From Blautia sp. BIOML-A1 (lineage in GTDB: Bacteria > Bacillota > Clostridia > Lachnospirales > Lachnospiraceae): a DNA stretch of 12,634 bases. Location: assembly GCF_009883055.1 (NCBI RefSeq), contig NZ_WWVR01000019.1:57044-69677 (forward strand), in the 5' to 3' direction. The translations under genes were made by a program, and so were the position numbers. This document shows, piece by piece, positions 1 through 7,291 of this stretch (its first letter is position 1; each line of letters starts with the position of its first letter). Under the pieces are notes generated by a model. The model saw only the letters and a list, made by a program, of their open reading frames with translations. It did not search any database and was not told where the DNA came from.

Positions 1-1
1 C

Positions 2-406
2 TGTAGAAAAGAAGACATCCGCTGTATGATTGTGGGGAACATCCGAAATATCCGTAAAGAAAAAGATATGGGACACAAGACCAACCAGAAGTTTCACGGA
101 CTGCCATATAACAAACTATACATCATGCTGGAATATAAGTTGAAACTGTATGGGATTCAATTGATCAAGCAGGAAGAAAGCTATACCAGCCAGTGTAGCC
201 CGTTATCACCAGAAGTATCAAAAAGATATGCAGAAGCATCAAACCGAAAAGAACGGGGCATGTATATAACTGACGGAGTAAGATACAATGCAGATGCAGT
301 AGGCGCGTTTAATATCCTGCGGAAATATCTTTCCGTATCCGGAAAACAGAAGGAACTGTCCGTAACCGGACTAAAGAATCCAGAAATAATAAAAGTAGCT
401 GCATAG
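2..406 (+). CDS. tnpB: TnpB RNA-guided endonuclease, C-terminal fragment (runs off left edge)
   Basis: TnpB is the RNA-guided DNA nuclease of IS200/IS605 elements, the ancestor-like relative of Cas12. The frame is open from base 2, so the ATG at 26 is internal and the true start lies left of the window. Visible landmarks are the IGN/IRNIRK block, a segment around KTNQKFH, the RuvC-II glutamate in KQEESYTSQCSP, and the RuvC-III aspartate in RYNADAVGAFNILRKYL. The protein ends ...LKNPEIIKVAA at TAG 404-406. The typical CxxC zinc-finger pair is not seen here; there is one cysteine in SQCSP, as in a TnpB subgroup that I recall as lacking the full finger. The RuvC-I aspartate would be upstream, so activity cannot be judged. 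Confidence 0.85.
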   Translation, partial: CRKEDIRCMIVGNIRNIRKEKDMGHKTNQKFHGLPYNKLYIMLEYKLKLYGIQLIKQEESYTSQCSPLSPEVSKRYAEASNRKERGMYITDGVRYNADAVGAFNILRKYLSVSGKQKELSVTGLKNPEIIKVAA

Positions 407-507
407 CCGAAAGGCAAGCAGTATTGGTGTCATGGACGCACCCTGAAAAAAGGCGGTATCCCGCCAGATTTCAGATGCTCTGGTAACTTAGTTGCCGAGT
501 AGTTCAC
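407..507 (+). ncRNA. Candidate omega-RNA scaffold / right end of the left tnpB element
   Basis: In tnpB elements the guide-carrying omega-RNA usually overlaps the tnpB 3' end and runs to the right terminus, with the guide copied from flanking DNA. Here the stretch after the stop codon contains a GGTG...CACC pair (about 427-442), a clean GGCGG-TATC-CCGCC hairpin (452-465) and a CCAGA...TCTGG pair (464-483). It ends TTCAC at 507. The guide would then be the first bases of deoB antisense sequence from 508. The 5' boundary of the RNA cannot be read from sequence alone. Confidence 0.45.
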
Positions 508-1694
508 TTTAACCGATCCAGGATCGATTTTCCAATTGTACCCTCCGGCATTTCCACACCGAAATTTTCTGCGACAGATGCTCCTATCACAGCAAATGTA
601 TCCTGATCTTCGATAGGACCTGTCTCTTGCATCTTGGGAGAATATGCAATAAATGGTACATATTCTCTTGTATGATCGGTTCCCGTATAAGTTGGATCAT
701 TTCCGTGATCTGCGGTCAGAATCAACAGGTCATCTTCCCTCAGTTTATTCAGCAAAGTTCCAAGTCCCTTATCGAACTTCTCAATCTCATGACCATACCC
801 TTCCGGATTTCTTCTGTGTCCCCACAGTGCATCAAAATCTACCAGATTTACAAAACACAGCCCATGAAAATCTTCTGCACAGACTTCTGCTGCCTGCTGC
901 ATCCCCTGGACAGAACTGTCAGAATGATAGGTTTTTGTGATTCCCTCACCACAGAAAATATCATGGATCTTTCCAATACCGATCACATCTAGCCCCGCAT
1001 CCTTCAATGCATTCAGAACTGTTCTGCCTGTTGGTTTGAGGGCATAATCATGACGGTTGCTGGTTCGCTTAAATTCCCCTTTTTTCATTCCGATATAAGG
1101 TCTTGCAATGACTCTTCCAACTCTCCACTCATCTTTAAGTGTCAGTTCTCTGGCAATCTCACAGCAGCGATACAGATTGGCAAGATCAAATGTTTCCTCA
1201 TTTCCACAAATCTGCAGTACAGAGTCAGCAGAGGTATATACGATCATCGCACCTGTATTGATTTCCTCTTCACCAAGTTCTTCAATGATCTCTGTCCCAC
1301 TTGCACTCTTATTTCCAATGACACGTTTGCCGCACCTTTTCTCAAGTTCATCAATCAGTTCCTTTGGAAATCCGGTTTCTGTAAAGGTTTTAAATGGTTT
1401 CTGTGTATAGATTCCCATCATTTCCCAATGTCCGGTCATCGTATCCTTGCCATTGCTTCTTTCCGCAATCCGCATATAACGCCCCAGAGGTTTCTCTACG
1501 CCTTCCATAGTGCCGCCTTTATGCAGATTCAGCATTCCAAGCTTCTGAAGGTTCGGAATATCCAGTTTTCCCATTTTATCCAGGATGTGTCCAAAGGTAT
1601 CCACACCTTTATCACCAAATTCTTCCGAATCCGGCATCGCTCCGATTCCAAGTGAATCCAGGACAATTACAAACACTCTCTTATACGTTTCCAT
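504..1694 (-). CDS. deoB: Phosphopentomutase
   Basis: Interconverts (deoxy)ribose-1-phosphate and (deoxy)ribose-5-phosphate in the cytoplasm, linking nucleoside breakdown to the pentose phosphate pathway. At 396 aa it has the usual DeoB length. Alkaline-phosphatase-superfamily metal ligands are visible: D13 in VLDSLGIG, the phospho-acceptor T85 in KDTMTGHW, D157 in TSADSVLQ, D286/D288 and H293 in [11 protein letters not shown]329-H330 in TADHGND and H341 in TDHTREY. The ATG is preceded by AAAGGAA at good spacing. It lies 24 bp downstream of udp, so the two form an operon. Oddity: the TGA stop (504-506) falls within the terminal bases of the abutting tnpB element, so the native stop and terminator were probably displaced. 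Confidence 0.95.
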   Translation of the reverse strand: METYKRVFVIVLDSLGIGAMPDSEEFGDKGVDTFGHILDKMGKLDIPNLQKLGMLNLHKGGTMEGVEKPLGRYMRIAERSNGKDTMTGHWEMMGIYTQKPFKTFTETGFPKELIDELEKRCGKRVIGNKSASGTEIIEELGEEEINTGAMIVYTSADSVLQICGNEETFDLANLYRCCEIARELTLKDEWRVGRVIARPYIGMKKGEFKRTSNRHDYALKPTGRTVLNALKDAGLDVIGIGKIHDIFCGEGITKTYHSDSSVQGMQQAAEVCAEDFHGLCFVNLVDFDALWGHRRNPEGYGHEIEKFDKGLGTLLNKLREDDLLILTADHGNDPTYTGTDHTREYVPFIAYSPKMQETGPIEDQDTFAVIGASVAENFGVEMPEGTIGKSILDRLK

Positions 1695-1718
1695 AAGCGT
1701 TCCTTTCTGCTATTATGC

Positions 1719-2510
1719 CTATTTCTGCTTTGCCTTTGCCTTGTCAGCACGGATCAGTTCACGGATTGCTTCCACAGCTACCTGGATTGCTTTATCTGTG
1801 TCATGTACCACCGGATTTTCCAGTCCCAGTTTCTCTCTTTCCTGATTTGCCATTACCAGAAAACAGGCACCTGCACGGACTTTTAAATACCCTGACACAA
1901 CAAAAATCGCAGCAGATTCCATCTCCGATGCAAGACATCCCATCCGTTTCCAGGCCTCCCATTTATTCATAAGCTCATAGCTGACTGGCTTTGTTTCCGG
2001 TTCATGCTGTCCATAAAATGCGTCTTTACTCTGCACCACACCTGTATGAAATGTACAGCCCTTTTTCCCGGCTGCCGCTACAAGCGCATTCGTCACTTCC
2101 AGATTCGCTACTGCCGGAAATTCTATAGGAGCATATTCCTTACTGGTCCCTTCCATACGGATTGCCCCTGTTGCGATTACAATGTCACCGCTCTTTACCT
2201 CTGTCTGCATTCCTCCACAAGTTCCAATACGGACAAACGTATCTGCTCCGCAGCGATACAGCTCTTCCACTGCGATTGAGGCAGACGGACCGCCAATCCC
2301 GGTAGATGTTACGCTTACCTTTACACCATCCAGCGTTCCTGTATAGGTTACATATTCTCGATTGTCCGCCACAAAAACCGGATCATCAAAATACTCTGCA
2401 ATTTTCTGGCAGCGTTTCGGATCTCCCGGTAAGATTACATATCGTCCGACTTCTCCTTTTCCTGCCTGAATGTGATACTGCCTGCTCGTATCCTCTGAAT
2501 AATTTTTCAT
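1719..2510 (-). CDS. udp: Uridine phosphorylase
   Basis: Cleaves uridine (and probably deoxyuridine) with phosphate into uracil and ribose-1-phosphate, feeding DeoB encoded just downstream. The 263-aa length fits the NP-I nucleoside phosphorylase family. Phosphate-site residues are seen in PGDPKR (28-33), R51 and VRIGT (93-97). STGIGGPS (69-76) and the ribose-binding EMES (196-199) match the E. coli Udp layout. The uracil-recognition loop reads FYGQHEPE instead of the E. coli GQERY: the glutamine is kept but the arginine is not at the same spacing. Base preference therefore rests on overall similarity, and a broader nucleoside phosphorylase is the alternative. The ATG at 2510 is preceded by a purine-rich AAGGAAAGGATGG tract. 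Confidence 0.88.
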   Translation of the reverse strand: MKNYSEDTSRQYHIQAGKGEVGRYVILPGDPKRCQKIAEYFDDPVFVADNREYVTYTGTLDGVKVSVTSTGIGGPSASIAVEELYRCGADTFVRIGTCGGMQTEVKSGDIVIATGAIRMEGTSKEYAPIEFPAVANLEVTNALVAAAGKKGCTFHTGVVQSKDAFYGQHEPETKPVSYELMNKWEAWKRMGCLASEMESAAIFVVSGYLKVRAGACFLVMANQEREKLGLENPVVHDTDKAIQVAVEAIRELIRADKAKAKQK

Positions 2511-2544
2511 ATCCGTCCACCATCCTTTCCTTTGGTAGTTCTGT

Positions 2545-2550
2545 ATTATA
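2545..2550 (-). promoter_or_regulatory. Possible -10 element for udp-deoB
   Basis: On the minus strand the 67-bp gap between the MATE stop and the udp start contains a perfect TATAAT in CATGTATAATA. No convincing TTGACA lies 16-18 bp upstream. The same CATGTATAATA string occurs upstream of the MATE gene. If used, udp-deoB could be transcribed independently of MATE; otherwise all three form one unit. Confidence 0.35.
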
Positions 2551-2577
2551 CATGCCCTGTCTCACATGCGATTGACT

Positions 2578-3915
2578 TTACTTCCGTTTTCTTGTGATCC
2601 ATAAGAATGTACAGGTAAAAATAATGCCCTTTACAATTGATGTAGAAGAAAGTGCCCACCAGATTCCATTCAGCCCCATAATACCTCCGAGAATGATCGC
2701 CAGCGGGATTCTAGCACTGGTAAAGGCTATACTGATAATACTGCAGAGCCGGGTTCTGCCAAGTCCTGATAATGCACCAACCGTCGTTAATTCCACACAC
2801 ATAAAAGCTTCGCTGAAACCTATGATGATCAGATATTCAACTGCCGTTGCAATTGCCGCTGGTTCATGGAAAAAGATCCTGGCAATCGGCTCTGGAACAC
2901 ATATAAATACAGCTGAGATCAGCAGTCCCCAAATGCCAACCGTCCATAAAGAAGCCTTATAGCCCTTTCTGACACGATCATTCCTGCCTGCACCATAGTT
3001 CTGTGCAATAAAAGCATTTAATGCCGCTGCAAAACCATCTGCAGTATTCCATGATATTGATTCAATCTGACCTCCGACTCTCTGCGTTGCAACAGCTTCT
3101 GCACCATATCCTGAGATCATACGTGTCAGCACCATGGAGATTGCACAATATGCCATTCCCTGTATTGCTGTCGGAATTCCAATCTTACAGATCCCCTGCA
3201 GATATTCCCGCGGGATCTTTGCAAAAAGCCTGGTTCCTTTTAATACATTTTCTTTCTTCTGTATGACAATTCCAACTATCATGATACTCATAACGATCGC
3301 CTGTGCTGTTACCGTTGCAATTGCAGCCCCGACAACACCAAGCTTCGGAAAACTTCCCACCCCAAGGATCAGCACAGGATCCAGGACCATATTTGTGGCC
3401 AGGCCGACAAGATTCGCTATAAAAGGCGTCTTTGAATCTCCCTGTGCAGTATAAAGTCCTGTCAGGGTCAGCGTCATAAATGAAAATACGATCAGCCCAC
3501 AGGCAATCCTCGTATATGACATTGCCGCTGCATGAGCCTGTGCATCTGCAAGCTGAAAAAATCCTACCATCTGTCTGGTAAACAGCAGCGAAAGAATTGC
3601 ATATGCCATTCCCATAAATGCGGCAAGCTGTACTGCTGCCTGCGCAAAACCGTGTGCCCTTTCTCTGTCTCCACGTCCGATACACTGTGCCACATGCACC
3701 TGACCGCCCATTCTGGCCATAGCTGCAAGTCCCTGCGAAAGCCAGGTAAACATACCTCCAACACCTACACCGGCAACTGCCTTCGAACCAAGCAGACCAA
3801 TCCAGGCCATGTCTGTGATGTTGTATAAAGTCCCCAGAAACGATGACGCCATGATCGGAACCGCAAGTTTCGTCAGCGTTTTTAAAATAGGACCTTTTGT
3901 TAAATTTCCTTCCAT
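2578..3915 (-). CDS. MATE family multidrug/cation efflux transporter
   Basis: An integral membrane pump expected to export cationic compounds using a Na+ or H+ gradient. It is about 445 aa long, the usual MATE length. The N-terminal block TLTKLAVPIMASSFLGTLYN and the following TDMAWIG and GGQVHVAQCIGRGD segments are family-typical, as are two homologous halves of about six hydrophobic segments (second half starting near KIPREYLQGICKIGIP). The start is chosen at the second ATG (3915): GAGGA sits 6 bp before it but touches the first ATG (3921) directly, too close for use from there. The substrate cannot be told from sequence. It stands upstream of udp by 67 bp, and no functional link to nucleoside salvage is evident. 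Confidence 0.92.
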   Translation of the reverse strand: MEGNLTKGPILKTLTKLAVPIMASSFLGTLYNITDMAWIGLLGSKAVAGVGVGGMFTWLSQGLAAMARMGGQVHVAQCIGRGDRERAHGFAQAAVQLAAFMGMAYAILSLLFTRQMVGFFQLADAQAHAAAMSYTRIACGLIVFSFMTLTLTGLYTAQGDSKTPFIANLVGLATNMVLDPVLILGVGSFPKLGVVGAAIATVTAQAIVMSIMIVGIVIQKKENVLKGTRLFAKIPREYLQGICKIGIPTAIQGMAYCAISMVLTRMISGYGAEAVATQRVGGQIESISWNTADGFAAALNAFIAQNYGAGRNDRVRKGYKASLWTVGIWGLLISAVFICVPEPIARIFFHEPAAIATAVEYLIIIGFSEAFMCVELTTVGALSGLGRTRLCSIISIAFTSARIPLAIILGGIMGLNGIWWALSSTSIVKGIIFTCTFLWITRKRK

Positions 3916-3959
3916 TTTCATTCCTCATCCATTTTTATTTTTCATCATCCACAAATCCT

Positions 3960-3965
3960 ATTATA
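3960..3965 (-). promoter_or_regulatory. Possible -10 element for the MATE gene
   Basis: A minus-strand TATAAT, again within CATGTATAATA, lies about 45 bp upstream of the MATE start. No good -35 hexamer is seen at 16-18 bp. The match is supported mainly by position and by the identical string ahead of udp. Confidence 0.35.
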
Positions 3966-4008
3966 CATGGTTTGGCACAGATTTTCATCCTATTTCTGGT
4001 ATATAGTA

Positions 4009-4057
4009 AGAATCCCACATCACTGTTGTCTGTGACATGGGATTCTCTGATTTTTTT
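4009..4057 (+). terminator. Stem-loop with T-tract between ybjQ and MATE genes
   Basis: AGAATCCCA (4009-4017) pairs with TGGGATTCT (4038-4046). An inner TCAC/GTGA stem lies behind a 2x2 internal loop, and a T7 run follows at 4051-4057 on the plus strand. No plus-strand gene precedes it. Read on the minus strand it follows ybjQ and could still end that transcript, although the downstream bases are not T-rich. Confidence 0.45.
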
Positions 4058-4068
4058 GTTCTTTCTGG

Positions 4069-4380
4069 TTATTTATATTTCACTGCTGTTCCATATGCGA
4101 TTACTTCAGCTGCTCCTGACATAACCTGTGAAGATCCGTATTTCACACCGATCACGGCATCTGCATCCATTTCTTTGGCTTCATCCACCATGCGTTTCGT
4201 AGCAATCTGTCGTGCCTCATTCAGCATCTCTGTGTAACCTACGATCTCACCGCCAACCAGAGTTTTCATGCCTGCCATGAAATCCCTTCCTATGTTCTTT
4301 GTCTGGACAACTGTTCCTTTGACAATTCCAAGTGGCTCAAAATCCACACCAGGAATGTTTTCAATACTTAGAAGCTTCAT
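4069..4380 (-). CDS. YbjQ/UPF0145 family heavy-metal-binding-domain protein
   Basis: A 103-aa cytoplasmic protein of the YbjQ family (UPF0145), small proteins that assemble as oligomers and whose biochemical role is not established. Family landmarks are GIVKGTVVQTKNIGRDFMAG (about 18-37), VGGEIVGYTEML, EARQIATKRM and the late DADAVIGVKYG...GTAVKYK. The length is standard. The start overlaps the merR 3' end by 20 bp and has AAGGAGG at ideal spacing inside merR, so the two are translated from one message. The pairing suggests a shared envelope or stress response, but that is inference. Confidence 0.88.
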   Translation of the reverse strand: MKLLSIENIPGVDFEPLGIVKGTVVQTKNIGRDFMAGMKTLVGGEIVGYTEMLNEARQIATKRMVDEAKEMDADAVIGVKYGSSQVMSGAAEVIAYGTAVKYK

Positions 4381-5002
4381 CCTCTTCTCCTCCTTCGATC
4401 TCTTTCATTCTTCCTGCAAGTGCTATGAGCGTTCCTATGATTATGATAACCGGAATCGCTGTTATAAGCAGAAGCAGTCCTAATGGAATCGGATCCTGTG
4501 TGTTCGCCCACAAGATCAGTACAATGGTAAATGCCATGAGCAGTATCATTACCACAGCACCTGCAATTGCTCCTGTTCTTTTTTTCTTTCGGACATCTGT
4601 TTTGCTTACATCCATAAACCTCGCACCTTCTTTCTCCATCTTCTCGATTTCTTCCAGACAGTCCTCTGCATTCAGAGAATCCAGTGATCGATGTTCCAGG
4701 ATCAGACGTTCACACATCCCCTGCATCTTTGAGAGATCTTCTTTGCGATGTTCCAGTTCCCTCAGATGCTGCTCCAGGCAGATCTGCAGGCTTTTCTTTT
4801 TTTCGAAGAGGGATTTCATCTCTTCTATAGAAATATCCATCTTGCGGAACAGCTTAATTTCCTGAAGCCGTATGACATCCTCCTGATGATATTCCCTGTA
4901 TCCGTTTTCTGCACGTTCTACATTAAGAAGCCCCTGCTCTTCATAAAAACGGATATTTTTTCTTGTGATTCCCACAAGCTCTTCCACCTGTTTGATCTTC
5001 AT
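4361..5002 (-). CDS. MerR family regulator with C-terminal membrane helices
   Basis: A 213-aa protein. The N-terminal winged-helix MerR DNA-binding domain (1-70) shows KIKQVEELVGITRKNIRFYEEQGLL and GYREYHQEDVIRLQEI. A charged coiled-coil-like segment follows (about 75-125). Two hydrophobic stretches at about 143-165 and 173-196 look like a membrane hairpin, with a short acidic tail. It is not a classic metal sensor: no C-terminal cysteine loop is present, and C75, C97 and C115 are scattered. Membrane anchoring suggests sensing at the envelope (inference). It is co-transcribed with ybjQ, and AGAGG 7 bp upstream sets the ATG at 5002. A MerR-type promoter just upstream implies self-control. Confidence 0.88.
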   Translation of the reverse strand: MKIKQVEELVGITRKNIRFYEEQGLLNVERAENGYREYHQEDVIRLQEIKLFRKMDISIEEMKSLFEKKKSLQICLEQHLRELEHRKEDLSKMQGMCERLILEHRSLDSLNAEDCLEEIEKMEKEGARFMDVSKTDVRKKKRTGAIAGAVVMILLMAFTIVLILWANTQDPIPLGLLLLITAIPVIIIIGTLIALAGRMKEIEGGEEDEASKY

Positions 5003-5063
5003 TGTGCTACCTCTTGCTTTCTCGACAGCCTGAAAACCGTTTCTGTTGCTGTCTGTACTTGTT

Positions 5064-5094
5064 TTATACAGCTTCCATAAGGTGGAAGGTCAAG
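5064..5094 (-). promoter_or_regulatory. MerR-type promoter and operator for merR-ybjQ
   Basis: Reading the minus strand, -35 TTGACC (5094-5089) and -10 TATAAA (5069-5064) are separated by exactly 19 bp. The spacer region is centred on a perfect dyad, CTTCCA-CCTTA-TGGAAG (5089-5073). Overlong 19-20-bp spacers with a central dyad are the hallmark of promoters that MerR-family activators remodel. The merR ATG lies about 60 bp downstream, consistent with autoregulation. Confidence 0.75.
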
Positions 5095-5114
5095 TGTTTT
5101 TTATTTTTTTACGT

Positions 5115-5594
5115 TTAATCTTCCTGATATTTTACAAATGTGAATGTTTTGCCGTGATTGGTCAGTTCCAGACCATCCTCTGTTTCTTCATAGGTAAACT
5201 CCATGGTATTTGATTCCATTTCCCATCCGGACGGATAGTATTCTTTATCTGTCATATCATTGTCTATTTTTATCTTTATGGTGTCAGTGTCCAGCTCTAC
5301 GATCGTTCCTGCCAGGCCAGGGTCTCCGGCCTCCGCATCATAAATCATCAGAACCGGCGGCTCTGTCGTAAAGAATTCATCTGGTTCTGTAAAAATGACC
5401 ATCTCCCAGAAACACTCATTATCATAATAGGCATCCTCATCCATATCATCATCATATGGAATTCCATACTGCCCTGCAAGACGGGCCAGAATCTCCTGAT
5501 CCACCCCTCCACCAGATGGATGGTTCAGATATACTCCTGCTCCCACTGCTATAACCACCAGAATTCCTGCCGCAATTATTATTTTTTTCTTCAT
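5115..5594 (-). CDS. Hypothetical acidic membrane-anchored protein
   Basis: I do not recognise a family. The 159-aa product begins MKKK followed by one hydrophobic stretch (about 4-23, IIIAAGILVVIAVGAGVYL), a signal-anchor with no lipobox cysteine and no clear cleavage motif. The remainder is strongly acidic (PYDDDMDEDAYYDNE, and E/D-rich tail) with alternating beta-like stretches such as TIVELDTDTIKIKID and TMEFTYEETEDGLELT. It is probably a small extracytoplasmic beta domain. GGAAGG about 9 bp upstream supports the ATG at 5594. It lies directly upstream of the merR promoter on the same strand, so read-through or shared regulation is possible. Confidence 0.75.
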   Translation of the reverse strand: MKKKIIIAAGILVVIAVGAGVYLNHPSGGGVDQEILARLAGQYGIPYDDDMDEDAYYDNECFWEMVIFTEPDEFFTTEPPVLMIYDAEAGDPGLAGTIVELDTDTIKIKIDNDMTDKEYYPSGWEMESNTMEFTYEETEDGLELTNHGKTFTFVKYQED

Positions 5595-5625
5595 AATCGT
5601 TCTTCCTTCCTGTAAAACTTTATTT

Positions 5626-5652
5626 GTAACTGTTCAGTACCCTCACAGTTAC
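5626..5652 (-). repeat. 27-nt palindromic repeat, copy 1
   Basis: Perfect 8-bp arms GTAACTGT and ACAGTTAC flank an 11-nt loop. The minus-strand 3' half reads TACTGAACAGTTAC, identical to the copy at 8893-8919. It lies between a TATAAT (5664-5669, minus strand) and the ribosome site of the 5594 gene, so it would be in the 5' leader. On the plus strand it is followed by T-rich DNA, so a terminator role for that strand is an alternative. Confidence 0.6.
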
Positions 5653-5663
5653 CTTTATTTTTT

Positions 5664-5669
5664 ATTATA
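5664..5669 (-). promoter_or_regulatory. Possible -10 element for the acidic protein gene
   Basis: Minus-strand TATAAT about 70 bp upstream of the ATG at 5594. The -35 region is A-rich and not consensus. Confidence 0.35.
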
Positions 5670-5708
5670 CTTCTCTGTTTTACATTTTTGTTCCTGAAAA
5701 CCATATCT

Positions 5709-7016
5709 TTATTTCTCACTTCTCGCTATGGTAATGATGGAAACCACAAAAAGAAACATAGGATAAAAGAGCTTCGGCATAATCTGGAAAGCAGAAATCT
5801 CTCCACCCAGCTCATTAACTGCCGAGATTGCTACAAGCATCTGTGCTCCATATGGAATGATTCCCTGGAAAATACAGGAAAAAGTATCCAGTATGGATGC
5901 TGTTTTTCGTGGTGTGATTCCATACTCATGTGACATTTCTTTTGCAATTGGATTAGCCATAACAATTGCTACGGTATTATTCGCAGTTGCAATGTCTATG
6001 GTTCCGACAAGAAGTCCCATACCTAGCTGGCCGCCTTTTTGTCCACGGAAAATTTTGCGGATCCAGTTCAATAAAGCATCGAATCCTCCATATTCACGGA
6101 TCAGTGCACACATTGCAGCCACCAGGATCGCCACCATACAGGTTTCAAACATGCCACTAACACCAGATCCCACATTCGTCAGAAGTTCTACCGGCGTGAT
6201 ATGCCCGCCCCAAAGCATAATGAATGCTCCTGAAACGATTCCCGTCAGAAGAACTACAAAAACATTAATACCAACAATGCCACCGATCAGTACAAGCACA
6301 TACGGTAGTACCTGCAGCAGATGATAGGACTGGCTGACATGTCCCTGTATTTCTGTCTGAAAAGAAAGAAGCAGGATTACAGCCAGCGTTAGCAAAGCGG
6401 CCGGAAATGCGATCCAGAAGTTTTCCCGGAATTTATCTTTCATCGCACATCCCTGCCCATTACAGGCTGCAATTGTTGTGTCGGAAATAAAAGAAAGATT
6501 ATCCCCAAACATTGCGCCACCCATGACAGATGCCACACAAAATGCCAGATCAAAGCCTGATGCATCAGACACAGCAGCTGCAATTGGAACCAGAAGTGTG
6601 ATTGTTCCAACAGAAGTTCCCATTGCCACCGATACAAAGCAGGCAACTACGAACAGAACTGCCACAGAAAATCTGGCAGGAATCAAAGTCAGCATAAAAT
6701 ATGCCACGCTCTCAGCACTGCTTCTTCCCACTACACCAACAAAAGATCCCGCTGTGAGGAAGATCAGCAGCATTGTAATAATATTCTTGTCCCCGACACC
6801 ATGTGCCATGATCTCAAGTTTTCTGTCAAAACATACGGTTCTATTCTGCAGACATGCTACCAGAATCGCTGCCAGAAACGCGACTACGATCGGTACATTA
6901 TAAAATCCCATCGGAATCTTCATCACATACTCGAACAAAATTCCCAGCCCCAGATACAGTATGAGAAATACCCCTATTGGAGCAAGAGCAAGGGCATTAC
7001 CTTTTTTGTTTTTCAT
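5709..7016 (-). CDS. NhaC-family Na+/H+ antiporter-like transporter
   Basis: An integral membrane secondary transporter of about 435 aa with roughly a dozen hydrophobic segments. The diagnostic NhaC block is GGAMFGDNLSFISDTTIAACNGQG, with supporting GTSVGTITLLVPIAAAVSDASG and a second-half TIDIATANNTVAIVMANPIA. Family members exchange Na+ for H+, or organic acids such as malate and lactate, so the substrate is uncertain. The start is set at the ATG at 7016, preceded by AAGGAAGAGG with 8-bp spacing. An upstream in-frame ATG (7049) lies next to the IS3 terminus without a ribosome site. The IS insertion 35 bp upstream separates the gene from its native promoter region. Confidence 0.88.
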   Translation of the reverse strand: MKNKKGNALALAPIGVFLILYLGLGILFEYVMKIPMGFYNVPIVVAFLAAILVACLQNRTVCFDRKLEIMAHGVGDKNIITMLLIFLTAGSFVGVVGRSSAESVAYFMLTLIPARFSVAVLFVVACFVSVAMGTSVGTITLLVPIAAAVSDASGFDLAFCVASVMGGAMFGDNLSFISDTTIAACNGQGCAMKDKFRENFWIAFPAALLTLAVILLLSFQTEIQGHVSQSYHLLQVLPYVLVLIGGIVGINVFVVLLTGIVSGAFIMLWGGHITPVELLTNVGSGVSGMFETCMVAILVAAMCALIREYGGFDALLNWIRKIFRGQKGGQLGMGLLVGTIDIATANNTVAIVMANPIAKEMSHEYGITPRKTASILDTFSCIFQGIIPYGAQMLVAISAVNELGGEISAFQIMPKLFYPMFLFVVSIITIARSEK

Positions 7017-7061
7017 TATCAAATCCTCTTCCTTTGCACTAGTCAACATATTTTGGACACA

Positions 7062-7291
7062 AAATTATAAAAATTATTCAGTTACAGCGTAAAGTTGTAC
7101 AAGCCGTATGCCACCCTTGACATAGCTCCAGGAAACGCTGGTCGGCTTTCGCCGACAGTATGAACTCATGAACAGATTAAATTAGTCATTCGCCGGACAT
7201 TTATTGTAGCGTTTCTTTCCGGCTGAATGTCAAGGGCAAGCCGCTGACGCGGTGTCTGGTATCTGCCTCCGGATTCGAATCTATGAACAGA
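7062..7291 (-). other. Long structured non-coding tail of the IS3 element
   Basis: The 230 bp between the orfB stop and the left terminal repeat carry nested inverted repeats. These are CCCTTGACAT (7114-7123) with ATGTCAAGGG (7227-7236), GAAACGCT (7132-7139) with AGCGTTTC (7208-7215), and a hairpin whose minus-strand form is GTCGGC-GAAA-GCCGAC (7156-7141), a GNRA-type tetraloop. CATTCGCCGGA (7187-7197) can alternatively pair with TCCGGCTGAATG (7218-7229). A 12-bp direct repeat ATGAACAGATTA occurs at 7168-7179 and 7283-7294. No coding frame stands out. Confidence 0.6.

Larger units (their letters stand above)
1..507 (+). mobile_element. IS200/IS605-family (IS1341-type) tnpB element, 3' part
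   Basis: The segment holds the C-terminal part of tnpB followed by about 100 bp of folded non-coding DNA. Its likely right terminus is the TTCAC at 503-507, directly against the deoB 3' end. The second tnpB element at the right edge of the window ends in a similar GTCAC, which supports this boundary. The left end and any TnpA transposase lie outside the window. IS605-type elements insert without target duplication and lack classical terminal inverted repeats, so the exact end is inferred. Confidence 0.7.

Noticed and set aside
1050..1655. 201-codon plus-strand frame antisense to deoB
   Set aside because: Antisense shadow of a well-supported gene, no ribosome site or domain.
3185..3928. Long minus-strand frame (247 codons) overlapping the MATE gene
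   Set aside because: Out-of-frame shadow of the MATE gene with cysteine- and tryptophan-rich low-plausibility translation.
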